From Trichoplax adhaerens (taxonomy: Eukaryota > Placozoa > Uniplacotomia > Trichoplacea > Trichoplacidae), in assembly GCF_000150275.1 (NCBI RefSeq), contig NW_002060945.1:6969751-7033750 (forward strand): 64,000 nucleotides of DNA, given 5' to 3'. The position numbers and the translations under genes are program-made. Position 1 is the stretch's first letter. Each line of letters opens with the position of its first letter. Shown piece after piece: positions 1 to 13,226 of this stretch. The notes below the pieces were generated by a model, which was given only the letters and a program-made list of their open reading frames with translations, ran no database searches and had not been told where the DNA came from.

Positions 1-355
1 GCTAGTCAGGCATAAATACACATGCCAACTCACTACTAGACCATAGCATACAGTGCACGCTATCGGCCTACCTGAAGTAGTCTCAATTTCACATCCAAGT
101 CCAATGTACCATGTGCAATGGTAGTATCAGCATTAGGCGCAATCCAGTCTACGCTTGAATACAACTAATGTTTATCTGTATTGGCTAGAATCTTCACTAC
201 TTTGATCGGAATGAAAGCTGCATAATTTAAATGATCGGTAATAAGATTCATACAAGCTAGCCAGGCACCAATACACATGCTAACGAGCTGCTAGACCATA
301 GCATACAATACACGTTATTGGACCACCTGAAATTTCTAGAGCTACTTCAATTTAA
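1..355. repeat. Diverged tandem duplication, ~255-bp period, cut by the window edge
   Basis: A block beginning at position 1 (gctagtcaggcataaataca) recurs at about 255 (gctagccaggcaccaataca). Both continue through 'acatgc', 'ctagaccatagcataca' and 'acctgaa'. The first copy starts exactly at the window edge, so the array may extend to the left. No coding potential is visible. Confidence 0.7.
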
Positions 356-807
356 TGTTCATTTATTGATCGATAGATTTACAGCAGTATTCGATGCAAG
401 CGCTTTCACTACATGCAATCTGGATAAGTATTGTAGATGTCGACGTGATTGCATGTTTCTCCATCCACTTTGAATCTTCACAGCGTCGATCAAACGTCTC
501 CAAATGATCTACACGTTACATGATATAAAATGTATCACGCTTTCATAATCAATTATCCACTAAATATTATTATTTAACCCAGCTTGACATAGAGTTTGTT
601 CATCTCAGTATTAATCATGAACGAATTAAAACAATAAAATACTCCTAAGCACTACCACCATCGGTATACTATGATTAGCGACTAGTTGATTACAGCATTA
701 ACAGTATAAAAGTCGTCTTACTGCAAACTGATAGAGCTATTTCAATTCAATCATCAAGCTTACTATGATGTTATTATAAACTAATCTACATCATTTCTAT
801 GCCTTAG
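356..807. other. No gene assigned; probable 5' introns/exons of the PhoD-like gene
   Basis: AT-rich sequence with no convincing exon. The next gene's first recognised exon (from 808) begins in mid-codon, so at least one upstream exon encoding the N-terminus, probably with a signal peptide, should lie here or further left. I could not identify it. Confidence 0.4.
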
Positions 808-3800
808 CAAGAATAGTTTACCACAAACAATTTGGCAAAGTGTTATTGGACAAAAGCCAGATTTATTCGTTTGGCTAGGTGATGGTAAGTCCGAAAGGGT
901 AGACTCTATTTTGCTATAACAACAATGCTTATAACCTTAAATTATATTAGGTACCTGTTGAACTACTTGTTAAGTTTTATTATCAACTAATTAATCTTAC
1001 TAATTCGCATGTATGAATTATTTACTGTCAGATAAAGTCGTTAACAAATCATATTTGCAATTAAAATACTTGTATCTGCACGCGTTATAATTTGCTCGCC
1101 TTCTACAATACTACAAAGTGTATCAATCAACTGAAATAAAAGCTACAACCGATCTTTATCAACACTATACGACATACGTATACTCATATACAGTATAGAA
1201 TTGACCTATTACGGCAACTTATTAAATTGAGCTTAGTTTACGCTTTCCCTAACCACGGTAGCTCAAAAATTTTACTCTACCAATATTTTAAAATTGATTA
1301 AAGATATAATCACACTACAATATGCAAGCCTTGATGGATACTAAATGACGATAGCATTGCTATCACCTTAGATGTAAGCAAGCTCCATTCGCTCTGCAAG
1401 TATCTTAATACCGTCTAAGTGCACATCAAGATACCTTTTATTCATGTATTTTTATAAGGTGTCACAATTAATATTCGTTTTATAATCCATCGATCTTTTT
1501 GTAGACTAAATAATTAAAGTAGTCAATATAGTAACGAGTTAAGCATCTTATTCCTTCATGATAACTACTATCCGCTTCAATGAAACAAGAACTAATAAGA
1601 TAATTTGATATTCACCAAACTTGCGATATAGTGGTCTACGCGGATCGCAGAATTCTACCATTTGTATGGACTCGTAATCCACCAGAAGTTGTAGAAGATA
1701 TCTATATGCGCTTCTATAACAATACTGCATACAAGGTATTATTCCCTATTTTATACAGATCACAAGACTATTGGCTCATGTACTTACAAATATTAAAGGA
1801 ATTTCGAGAAACCGCTCTCATTAGACCTAATAATGCTTATTCTACTTGTATATGGCATGCATATCTTGCTTAATTGATTCTAATATTCTTAGTTTATGGG
1901 TATTCTGGATCTAATTTTAATAGCTAATCAAATCTTGCTAGTAATGTTCGTAAATATACTATTAACACTTTCGATCTATATGCTATACTTAATCTACTTA
2001 TAATGCTGAAGCATTAATTAGATAATTTGTGTATTTAATAGAAATTTCGAAACAGCGGTATAAAAATAGTTGGCGTTTGGGACGATCATGATTATGGTGA
2101 AAATGGTGGTAATAAGGTAGTAATGAAAAATGTTCTATATAGCATTACAGTATATACCACTATGCTACACTACAAACTATTCTATTCAGCAATACTATCC
2201 ACCGTACCAGTATTAACCTTTATCTTCAACCTATTCTAATTAAGAGTTGAAACATTTTTATTTAATCAACACCTAATATTGATAGTGAGCAGTATTGAGG
2301 TGTACTAAACTACAAAACCCACTATGTAAAATTATATTATTTAATGGTAATATTTAGATTATTTTAATATTGCAACCTAACCATCTAATGATATTTTCAT
2401 CTATATTTATCATCCGATTTATTAATCCTATAATTTTCATAACAGAATTCCAATAACAAATTGCAAACACAACACGTATTTTTAAATTTTTTGGACGAAC
2501 CACCAGATAGCAAACGTCGCCAAAGAGAAGGCATTTACGTCTCTTATTATTTTGGAACTGGTAACAAAACTGTGAAGGTATCACAGTATATTGATGATGA
2601 TCTGTGATAAATTATTTATTGCCTTCAAAATCGGTGTACCACTATTATTATACCGAATAGGGTGCTAGGCATAAGTCAGTAAAAGTTAGTTTAAGTCACT
2701 ACTACTATATTAAAGGTTGTTTTAATCGTCTATTCGTATGTACATTAGCCTAAAATTGATTGCTTGTGTCAGCATTATCTGAATTGCTCTGGAAGCAATC
2801 AACTAGAAATACTACCTGTGATAAAGTACGAGTATATATTTTCGTAAAATATGATGCTAACAACAAGTAATTGCTACATTAATGTAAGATATTAAGACTC
2901 GTAAAGAAGGAAATTTCAGATTAATTAAAGGTAAACCTCCGAAAAAAAGATTAAAGATCAATTATTTTATGTAATTAAAATTTTTATTTTTCATAGCTAA
3001 TTTTACTTGATACAAGAACGTTCTTTGATCCTATTAATGAAGACATACTTGGCAATGAACAATGGAAATGGTTGAAAGAGCAACTAAGTGAAGACGCAGC
3101 TTTAACTATAATAGGCAGTAGCATACAGGTTAGTTGAAATTTCACATTCTCTACAGAATTATTTACATCGCCTATACATTACAATATTTTTAACACTATT
3201 CAAATGTTAGGTTTTAACGGATATTCCCTTCGTCGATAGATGGAGATTTTATAAAAAAAGTTTTGATAGATTTCTATGGTTAATCAGATCAAGACCAAGG
3301 GTATAGGATAATACTTTTGTATATTTACATCATTCTATATTGGTATATGGTAACGTACGCATTATCATTCCATATCTGGCTGTCAGGTCATCTTGCTAAG
3401 CGGCGATGTTCACTTTGGAGAAATTTCATGTCTCAACGAGTCATGGATTGGTTAGTATCTTTGTATTTGGATATAAAATTGATACTTTGACGACTTTAAA
3501 AATTACCTCATTTTCTAAACTTATGTGAATTGTATTATTAATGCTATGTATATAATATAAATCCATCCAATTAATCATAAATTATAATATTTTATTGCTT
3601 GATCCTATAGGATATCCTATATTCGATATTACTTCCAGCGGACTAACGCATACATGTGAAACAACTCTTGTTCCATTTAGCGTCTGCAGCTGGTCGTTAA
3701 AGTAATATAATTGTACTCTATCTTTCTATCTATCTGCCAATGCGTACAATTAGCTGCGATACATATATTTTTGATTTAACATCATATTAAAGTGCACATT

Positions 3801-4636
3801 TCTATATTTCCGTTAGGAGATATGTCATATCTAAGTATCGAGTCGGTGATATACATCTAAATCAAAATTTCGGATTGATACGTCTGAAATGGAATGAACA
3901 AGCGGTATTGCGACCCGTAGATTCTTTTTAATGATTATGCTCCTTTACAATCTGCTCCGTAGTTCAGTTGAGATCTGCCTACTTAGGCTTATCAACTTAA
4001 AAGAATCATGCATCCTAAATTCGATAGATATATTTTTCAATATGGCCGTTGCAGGTCTATTAACTAACTTCAAAAACTTGACTATTATATGCGACCTGCA
4101 GACTGAAATTTCAATCGAAATACATGGATTAGATGGCCTAAGCTTGCAGCAAACAGTTAAATTAAGCGACTTAGATTCGGTAAAATTTGTATCACTCTTA
4201 TAAGTTTTGTTCCGTATTATTCTTAAATCTATCATTTTAATCATATGTCTACTGCAGACTTTGTCTTATTGACTATATTATTCATACTAGAAAAGTACTC
4301 CAGCAAGCTGTCCAACAAGAGTAGCGAGGCCTACGAATAATATGAAGTATGCCGTTTACGCGTTTACTTTTTGCGCACTTGCCATACCCTTGGTATTATT
4401 AGTACTTATTATCAGGTTAGTTTTCATTTAAGATAATACGCAAATCTTATAGTACACTTACAACTACTTTATTTAACTACAAATGTAAAACTAACAATTA
4501 AAATATTTTCGATAAATTAAGGTCAACTAATAAAATATTTAAGAGAATGTTTCCGCCTTCAGAACCCGCAAATAACTGTTCTAATCCTATAGACAAAGCC
4601 GTTTATCATACGCATAACAGATTAAAAGCTGAATAA
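808..4636 (+). CDS. PhoD-like metallophosphatase, C-terminally membrane-anchored (5' partial)
   Basis: Alkaline phosphatase D family (metallophosphoesterase fold), which hydrolyses phosphate esters at a metal centre. Exons: 808-884, 1632-1735, one uncertain (perhaps near 1799-1850), about 2056/2070-2116, 2446-2577, 2997-3128, 3211-3300, 3387-3450, 3611-3701, 3817-3904, 4102-4179, 4291-4415, 4522-4636. From 2446 on, phases agree at every junction. Family signatures in order: PDLFVWLGDVVYADRR, VGVWDDHDYGENGGN (the DDHDYG metal motif), REGIYVSYYFG, ILLDTRTFF, and ILLSGDVHFGEI with the metal-binding His. The last two exons add a hydrophobic stretch (FCALAIPLVLLVLII) followed by a basic segment and a hydrophilic tail, suggesting a type I membrane protein with an extracellular or luminal catalytic domain. 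The N-terminus and the exon joining NNTAYK to the DDHDYG exon are unresolved. The family call is firm; substrate is unknown. Confidence 0.88.
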
Positions 4637-5501
4637 GATGGATCACTGTCATATTTTTACCAATATGATTTCTATTGTTTTTGATATCATTTTTGTAACC
4701 ATAACAAGTTAGAGATGATAACTACATTACATCTACACGGCCAAGAGATACTACATCGATAAAAGTTATACTCTTTGTTATCGATAATACAATTTCTCAC
4801 GTTAGCAATTGAATATTAATCTTATTTAAATCGCTATCCAGATACTGATAAGTATGTGTACTATTCTTTACATATTATTTTGATCGATATTTTTTTATCA
4901 CTATATAAATATTGCAATAACTAGTGCCCTTCCTTGCGAGATACGTATTTTGCTTTTACTCGCTTCTAGTCTAATACAGCCTCTTAGCAAATTCATTATT
5001 TAAAACATCCACCTCAATTATCGAAATCGGTTTTACTACTTTAACTAAAATTGTTAATGTTAACGGTATAACTAACTAGCAGTTACATATAGCTTTCAGA
5101 GCTTGGACTAATATCCACCATAAGCACTAAGAAAATAGGACGTCCGAAAAATTTTGCGGCAAAAGTCCTTTATAACATTCCTCAAATTTTTATTGGTATT
5201 ACAATAAGATCCTTATTTGTGATAAATTAACCCGTACCTTGAAAAATTCAACAAAATCTTGAATAAAAATATATCATGCTAATCTCAATTTATTTATAAA
5301 GAGTAGCAAAGCATCCCGTTCCTTAATTTACAGTAATACGATACAAGTATGCTATACATTAGGCTCTTGAAAAATGAACTCGTTAGTCTATGCGTAGCAT
5401 GACAGAAGGCTAGATTTTATGTGCTCTTTAAAAGCGACATTTACACAGTACATAAGATCCATTTGTACGATTGCATACAAAATAACATGATACCAAAAAA
5501 A
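4637..5501. other. Tail-to-tail intergenic region, PhoD-like gene and TNPO3
   Basis: About 0.86 kb between two converging stop codons, AT-rich, with no ORF or exon resembling a known protein. It presumably holds both 3' untranslated regions. A minus-strand AATAAA (plus-strand tttatt, near 5290) lies about 210 nt beyond the TNPO3 stop and is a candidate polyadenylation signal. Confidence 0.5.
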
Positions 5502-8500
5502 TTAATAAAAAAGTCTACGAAATTCTTTCAAGCTGTATATTAAGTCCTCAATGTTGTTAGCTCTGCAATGAAACAATAACAATAGTCTGAGTGCAGAAGC
5601 TATGACTACCTAAAATGTAGCACAGGGAAGAAGTATTAACGTAGACCTAAATTATAAAATCTTCCTACCTCAGTATTCTGTCATACAGTTGGTTAAGTTG
5701 TTCTGGTGTTGCAATTACTGATCCAGTTTCAGTCACAGTATTTAGCGACGATAAGGTGGCTTTAACCCACTCAGATAATAACTTTCAAGTTTAGGAAATA
5801 CATAGAAAAAAAGCACTGACATTGAACTACACTAAATAGAAAATTTATGGAAGATCAAAATAGCTAGCTACTAGATATGCGCATACCGATGTCGAATAAT
5901 CCCGCAATTTTAGAAGAACTTCAGCCACTTTTGAGAGAAGGCTTTTCGGAATACCGTCAGCTACGGAATCAATTAAAGCTATAATAACATAATAAAATGT
6001 CTTAATTACCGATGCTCGAAATTCATGTCTTTAAACTCCAAACGTTCAGCTTTACCTTTGACTAATGCTTGACCGTGATTGTCAACTAATTCTTTTGATC
6101 GTTGCCTTATAATATCACTACCAGGTAACGACTTACCCAACGAGAAATGAACACATATTTAACTAGCACATTCAAAAGAAACTATTTTCAAGTGACTAAC
6201 CTCTCTATAACGTATGCATTCAATTAAGTCACAAAATACAATAAGAGCTGAATCATGAGCATCTCTATGTTGTAACGTAGCAGCAGCTAACCCACATCCA
6301 ACAATAAAATTAACTGCTGGCGCAGTTAATATCAGTCGAGGGCAACGTTGTAGATATCTATACTTCAAAAAACAATTCCATAATATAGTATACGTATAGA
6401 AATAAACTACAAATCTACACATCTGCTGTTGTATTACATCTATTTAAAAGACAAAAGATTACAACCTAGCAGTTAATCTGAAAAGATCATCAACAGTTGC
6501 AGGATTATCGATTAAATCTGCTTGATTATTCAAAAATTCTGAAGTTACTCGACAAAAAATCTAAAAACATCAAGAATAAATCAGAATTAATTTTAATTGC
6601 TACAAAAGAAACGAGTATAATTATTTGAAAATTATGGTAAAAAAATATGCAAATTAATCAATAGACAGATATTATTTCAATATACCATAACGCAATAGTA
6701 CCTCAAGCATTTGCCTGAAACTATTCTCATAAATGCTTTCAGATGCAAACTCATCAACCAAAATACTAGACAGGTAAAGGAAGCACGAGTGCTTATTCTC
6801 TGCGTAAGAGCTTACCAGCTGAAAAAGTCAAAAAATAAAGTCAATTACATTTAAGTAAGTAAAAATTCCATGCATTTAAATTCAATACAGTTACCTAACG
6901 AGCTACTCACCTGCTCTGCTATAGGCGCTAACAATTTTGCAGCTCGGCAGCTCACACAACGAATTGCAAACCGAATGCAAGTGCATGTATGCTCTAAAAC
7001 TATAACATCATTCTTGTACTTGTTAAGAATTCTACTAAGAATCGGCCATGCCTAAAATCAAAACTTGTAAATTAGTACGATTGTGTAGCACTTTGCTTCA
7101 GATAACAATAAAGTCCTAATTTAAGTATGTACATTTTCAAGAATAGAAAGGCAAGGATGCATTTCAGATGGATTTAGGCCTGCCTTGTAAAACCTGTACC
7201 AATATTTATTTGTTAGAAATACAGTATAATTTAATGCTTGTAAGTAACGATGCAGTAGTGCTGCGATAAGGTACCTAAAAATATGGCTTAAACGATCAAT
7301 AGGAGGAACAGGATCAAGGGATTTTTCCATAGATGCCCCATCACCAACTTGTGCAATCTAGGAATTATATAGTACAATACCAACCTGGTAGAACATCCGC
7401 ATCGAAAATGGTCATTTATTTATCTGACAAGTATGCTTTGTTACCTGCTGCAAAGTTTCCAATTGCAGAGCACCCAGTCTCTGTAAAATTTCGTAAGCAT
7501 TGGACACTGATACATTACTTAAGATTTCCATTGCGCCTGTATAGGATTGGTCCGTTAATAAAATTATAAGTTACAGAACTTAACTAAAATACTTAAAAAA
7601 TGAGTAATTATGCAATCACCTTTAATAAGACTAAGGGCAGATTTATTAGCGTTTCGGTCACTGACGCTGGTAAACTGAATAGCCTTTAAAATCAGAAAAA
7701 CTTTAGTTATTACCAATATGTGTTGGTAATATTAATGTAATAAAAAAATAGGTCAAATAAGATACCTCAATTAATGGGTTCAGATGTGGATACATATGTT
7801 CCTTGCATTCTTTACAAGCGCTTTCAATTGTATCTGCAGCTTGAGTAGTAAGAGCCGATTCTTGTAACGAATTAAATGTATAAGACAAAAAGCCGGAAAG
7901 GTAAGCCCTTCCTGCCTCTTGATGAAATACAAAGCAAAGCTTTTCTAATAGTTTTAAACAAGTCTGCTTCAAAGCAAGCCCATAAGAAGGACTTGATATG
8001 ACGATATCAATCACAGGTACTACAGCTTCAGCATGCCTCCTAGAAAAGAACGATACCAAAAATAATAAGACTATAACACGTCGATCTGTTTAAGTATGAC
8101 CACCATGGCGACAAAAAAAATTGACAAGTGCCTTACATTAATAAAGATTCAGCTAGAATACCAAGAATAAAGAATGCCGCTTCTATCTGTACCCACGTAT
8201 TCGCTGAATTTAGGGTATTTTGACATACCTGTAGTTAATAGAATGTTAACCGATATAGTAAGAAACAAGTTGAATAACATGTAAATAGGCAATAGGTTTA
8301 ACTGACGTGTGTAAAGCAGTTCACAGCTCCACCAACGACGAACTTAATGCTATGTAAAATATCTTCAACATCGCGGCGAAATTCGATCATCGTATCATCG
8401 TCAGCTAGGATTTCATTTTCCTAGTGTAGAGATAATGATATTCATTTCTCACTATATCGTCAGATTTTTAATCTATCAGACAAGAAAAAGATGTAAAATG

Positions 8501-11500
8501 TATAAATTATCTCATTCATGAAAACCTCGCTTTCACATCGTTGGCATAGTCTGCATAGATGATCCAATAGTCGAAATATATACGGTTCAAAGGGTTTACT
8601 GTAAGTGTTGTCAGATTCTGTCAAGTCAAATAATGAGTCGGCCAAGCAAAACCAAAAATCGAAGGTAATTTGGGCAAGCTAAGCCAAGACAATGAAACAA
8701 AAATAACAAAATATATTAGTAATAATCAATAATTTCATTTTGAGAGCTCACCTACAAGTAACTTACAGAAATATTTCCATATTCGGAACATAAAGATATC
8801 ATTTCCAATAGATTAAAACTACCCAGTCCCTAAATAATCACAAGTGATAACTTAACAAAGTGGCTTTCTATATATAAGAACACAGTAACTTTATAATTGC
8901 ATACCTGATTAGGCGTATCGATCATACACCGATGGAAGGAAATGCCAAGCTCAGTAAAAATATGACATAGTGCACCAGCTCTTCAGTGGTGTATGGAAAA
9001 AAAGTTACAAAATTAGCAAATGAAATGATAGTATATCATATCTAAATATTTCGATGGATTGACGTAAAATTTTAATGATTGCCGCCAAATACATCCAGAA
9101 GCATAATACTCAGGTACTGTATACAGAATCAGTTAGAACTTATGTGAACTTTAATTAGCTCAGTAAGGTACCTTTCCATATCTTTGTTGTTAAGAACTTC
9201 TTGAAAAGCACCATTCGCCAGTTGATGACATGCTGTAAGAAGTGCTTTAGCTAAATCTTGATATTTTTCATAATCCTATTTATAAATTTGCGGCACACAT
9301 ATTATTACCGTCGATACAAATTGCCACTAGAGGAATATAGCTAATCTTCTTTGATAATTAATCATAAAACAGGATAATGATATTTTACCTCAACAACAGT
9401 GGCAGCACCGCATATGCACCGGCTAGCCGCTTCATAAATTCGCATATTAGACTGAACGTTTAACTAAAATAATTAACAAAGACAGACAAACTTTCAGGTT
9501 ATTGAATTGAACTATTTAAACATGGAAGCAAGCCCGAAAATGTTAAAAATATCATTACTTACTAAAATTTGAAAAGGAACTTCTAAGAAATTACTCAAGA
9601 TAATTTGTTCGGATATTAAAGGACCTAACTGAAACCAGCTGGCAAGGCAAGCAAGAGTCTATAAATTAAAGATTTCTATATTTTAGAACTGCTATTGCAA
9701 TCTGCATAAGATATCAGTAGTGAAGTCATTGATGCGGTATAGTGGACAAATTAAAAAATCAATATGTAACCAGAATAGTTACTCACTTTAACACAGATAT
9801 TGGAGTCAGTCTTCACCATTTCCATGCACTTTGACTAAAGATAACGTTGCAAATAGTTCCCCATTAAATCATTAGTCGCTCTTTATAAAATTATGAAAAG
9901 TTGAAGTGCATTATTTTTATCTTATTCATACCAAAAACTCGAAAACTAGTGTTGACGACTGCCGTAAGATCGTTGTTACCAAAGTTCTTCTGTTTTCACC
10001 AACTCGTATTTTTTCACTTTCAATCTATAAATAGATGAATTCATTGTTGAACCATCCAAGCAGAAATGATACTTGAAATCAACAACGAGTTTTTCTAAAA
10101 ATACATCAAGCGCATATCTAACATCTGTAACAATGAGTATATAAAAACGTACTTCTTGGGGTAAGATCTCAAGTGTTTCCAATAATATGGGATAATACCG
10201 GATTTCGCTAGCGAAACTATTACAACGCCAACATCAAACATGAATTTATCAGTTAAGTATGTACATTGAAATTAAAATGTATCTTATTGCTAGCAAAGCA
10301 TGATAATAACATTGAACGAAAAACATTTTAATCATTATTCATTTTAGAGTTATATACAAATTCTTTAAAGGTCGATGTTTAAGCTATTAGTAAATGTGAA
10401 GGAATCTTTATCAACTTAATGACACCATAAATATGAATTCCTATTAATATCAATCTATTTACCTAACAATCAAACTTTGTACAGCGTCGTTCCATTGATC
10501 CATCTGTATTGCTAAGTCAGCAAGAGCTATGCATAACTAATATTTATGTATAACAATAAAAGCGAAATAAAGATGAATTAAAATAACTTATAATAAGTTA
10601 TAGGTTAGAAGCCGATAAGAATATGCTATTGGATATAAGAGGTAAAAACTTAACAGTGAATACCAGTTAAAAAGTACAGTTTTATATCTTGTTAGCTTTC
10701 AATAACACGTAAGATGGTAACTCCTGGGAATAAATAATTTCCATTTTACAATCTTCCTTTGTCAAATCATGCTTACTTGTGTTACGGTTGAAGGTGATCC
10801 AGCATGTAATCTTTTGCAATGGTCTATTAATGAGTTTCTTAATGACTGTATGTAGGTAAAGATTAATAGTAATAACCATAATTAGTATAGCACATACTTT
10901 CTGCAACCATTCATAAATAAGCAACTAATATAAGTATAATATTCCCCTTTGAAGGTTAATGTTGAAGTATAGGAAATATAATAGCTCTGGTATTCATTTA
11001 TATAGCGATACTGATGTTAAAAGAGTGCAAATCGAGTGATATATTTTGAATTAAATATAGTCTTGGTGTCTCAGTTGTACGTAAACTGAAACAGTAACGT
11101 TACTAAATTAGCAAGATATGAGGCGAGATGCTCATCCTCTAGGGACTGTAAAAAAATTACGTAGCGTAAGAAAAAGTGATACAGGCATATTACATTACAA
11201 ATTGACAACAAAGTTGCATTTTTTAGTAGCTCATGAATTCATTTATAATAAATTGATTATCCAGTAAAAAAGAAGAATATATTGCTATTACATTTTACGC
11301 TAAGGCATTGACTTACCCCATGTGACGATACCGGTAATTCGTTAAAACTATATTCAATCTAAGTAAATCAATTATCAGTATTTAAAATGTTATCTGAAAA
11401 GTAACGTTTACTAGTAAGTACAGTCTTTACCGCTTTTAGTTTACAGTTATATAATGTACAACTTAACAGTAGATGCAAGCCACTACTCTAGAAGTATCTG

Positions 11501-12838
11501 GTTTGCTCTACCAACTGATATGTTCAATCTTAATCTGGCAGATTAGTGTTGTAATATACTGTATTTTAGCAAGCATTCCAATTGAAGGTAGTATAAATCT
11601 ATCATCTATAATGAAAACCTATCTTATTTTCTTTATCATACGTCATTTAATAAGGTAGATTTAACATTAGGCATCAACTACTCAGTGTTTTATTTGATTA
11701 GCTAGGTGTGAAATGATGTTGATTTGTTACCTTGCTTTTCATGGTATTAGCAGCAAAGTAAGTATATGTCTCATTGGTGCTTTTATGTAATAATTCATCA
11801 CATAATTCCCATGCATATACCTGTAATTAAGATAAGATACGTTATTAATACATGAAAATTATACATGATAACGTTGATTTCCTGATCACTTCTGACTGCA
11901 TCAGCATAAGCCAAGGGGTGATTATTCGTTATGTCAATTAGCAATTTTGTTCAACTGTAAGTTGTATAAAATAGAGAATAAAAAGCGTCCTAACCAATTC
12001 TAATAAGATAAAAAGTATCATTCCACTAGGCCTAGCATTAGCTGTACTATAGTAGCATGTCTATTATTATATAAGCTATTTATTGTTTATTTCATCTGGT
12101 AGGAGAAAACATAAGTGTTCAAGATGATAAGATCCTCGTCTAGTACGCGTATATTAGCAACTACTTCCGCTACAAGGCGAGTTGATTCATTCCCTATAGC
12201 ATCAACCGATCAGGTACTCGCTGTGCTCATTTTCACATACGATAAGCATATCGATCTTATAATATCCAATAATCAACGCTGTACTAGCAGTTCATCATTA
12301 TAATTGCTACAAAAATATAATGTAGCTGTTCGATTTCAATTTCAAAAGTACTACTAGCAGACTGAGCCTACACGAGTCTACAAAACTATTCGATTTACTT
12401 TAGATCGATTAATTTGGGTAGACATGCAACGTCATCATTATCCTAATTCTAGTCCATCACATCGATATAGGTCAAGAACCAAGTTGAATCTTGTTCAAAG
12501 GATATCGATAGAATTGGAGAGTTGGATAAAAAGCCTATGTGAAGGCTTGACGATATTAATATAGATGAGTAAAATGTTCCATTGTACAAGCTCAGCATGG
12601 AGGACTACGAAGAGGAGTGCTGATCGTTTGTGAGTACAGTATGAGAGTGGAAATGAGTCAGAACGAAAGCACGATTCCTTGTAGAAACTTATTAAGCACT
12701 GTTATTATCCTACTGAGCATTTATTACCGATTTTTGAAATTCTTCCAGCCATTTCGATGCTTTTTCTACGTTATGAACATACAAAGCTTCTAAAGCAGCA
12801 ACGAGCTCATTAATGGTAGGTCGTCCTGGAATAGCCAT
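5502..12838 (-). CDS. TNPO3: Transportin-3 (importin-beta family nuclear import receptor for SR proteins)
   Basis: A karyopherin-beta HEAT-repeat receptor that carries SR splicing factors into the nucleus. Exons, 5' to 3': 12838-12728, 11820-11731, 11358-11317, 11145-11104, one small exon not found, 10536-10463, 10207-10153, 10024-9932, 9834-9787, 9658-9563, 9463-9389, 9275-9172, 8980-8905, 8829-8767, 8678-8526, 8420-8307, 8228-8137, 8039-7766, 7683-7620, 7536-7445, 7357-7275, 7193-7133, 7051-6911, 6818-6702, 6560-6466, 6357-6201, 6131-6056, 5978-5887, 5781-5669, 5562-5502. Phases match at every join. These exons total 917 residues; the missing ~10 residues bring it near the human length of about 923. 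Diagnostic stretches: KASKWLEEFQKS, IRVGENRRT, NKHSCFLYLSSILVDEF, LQHRDAHDSALI, and the C-terminal LKEFRRLFY. The ATG at 12838 fits the family N-terminus. Confidence 0.96.
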
Positions 12839-12929
12839 TGCACAAAAAGAAGTCTAAAAGTTGCAAGCCGCCATGCACCAGAGCAATGTCTCCTCGTCCA
12901 GTGGTCGTACGTCAGTACAGTATCGGTAT

Positions 12930-13206
12930 GATTGTTAGCGTACAGTGTACAATGTACTGTACGAAACACTTCATGTACTGTACACTGTACACTGTACACT
13001 GTACAATACAGTACGGTACAGTGTGGCTCAGATTTGCTGTACAGTACGATACTCGGACGTCTTAAACACTCATGAAGTGATAGTACTTACACAGTAGAAA
13101 GCACTACAAGTGCTGTAAGATTGAAGATTGAAGCCTACAATACAGTACTGTACATGCAGTACTGTACACTGTAGTAGCGGGCGTACTGTATTGTACATTA
13201 CAGTAC
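12930..13206. repeat. Palindromic TACTGTAC / GTACAGTA cluster upstream of TNPO3
   Basis: Two dense blocks (about 12940-13052 and 13139-13206) are built from self-complementary words such as GTACTGTAC, TACAGTAC and TGTACA. Within the first, CTGTACA repeats in tandem at 7-bp spacing (about 12978-13007). The first block begins about 100 bp upstream of the TNPO3 ATG. A similar cluster precedes PIH1D1. Confidence 0.85.
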
Positions 13207-13226
13207 ATAAGGCCGTGACCCTAAAT

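Noticed and set aside
3931-4203. Independent 90-residue plus-strand ORF
   Set aside because: Its second half is an exon (4102-4179) of the PhoD-like gene; the first half is intron read through without a stop.
7121-7330. Continuous ORF suggesting a single TNPO3 exon
   Set aside because: The transportin alignment needs an intron between 7275 and 7193; the intron length is a multiple of three and happens to lack a stop.
12790-13065. ORFs over the TNPO3-upstream palindromes
   Set aside because: Same artefact of the repeat; the only real coding sequence here is TNPO3 exon 1 on the minus strand.
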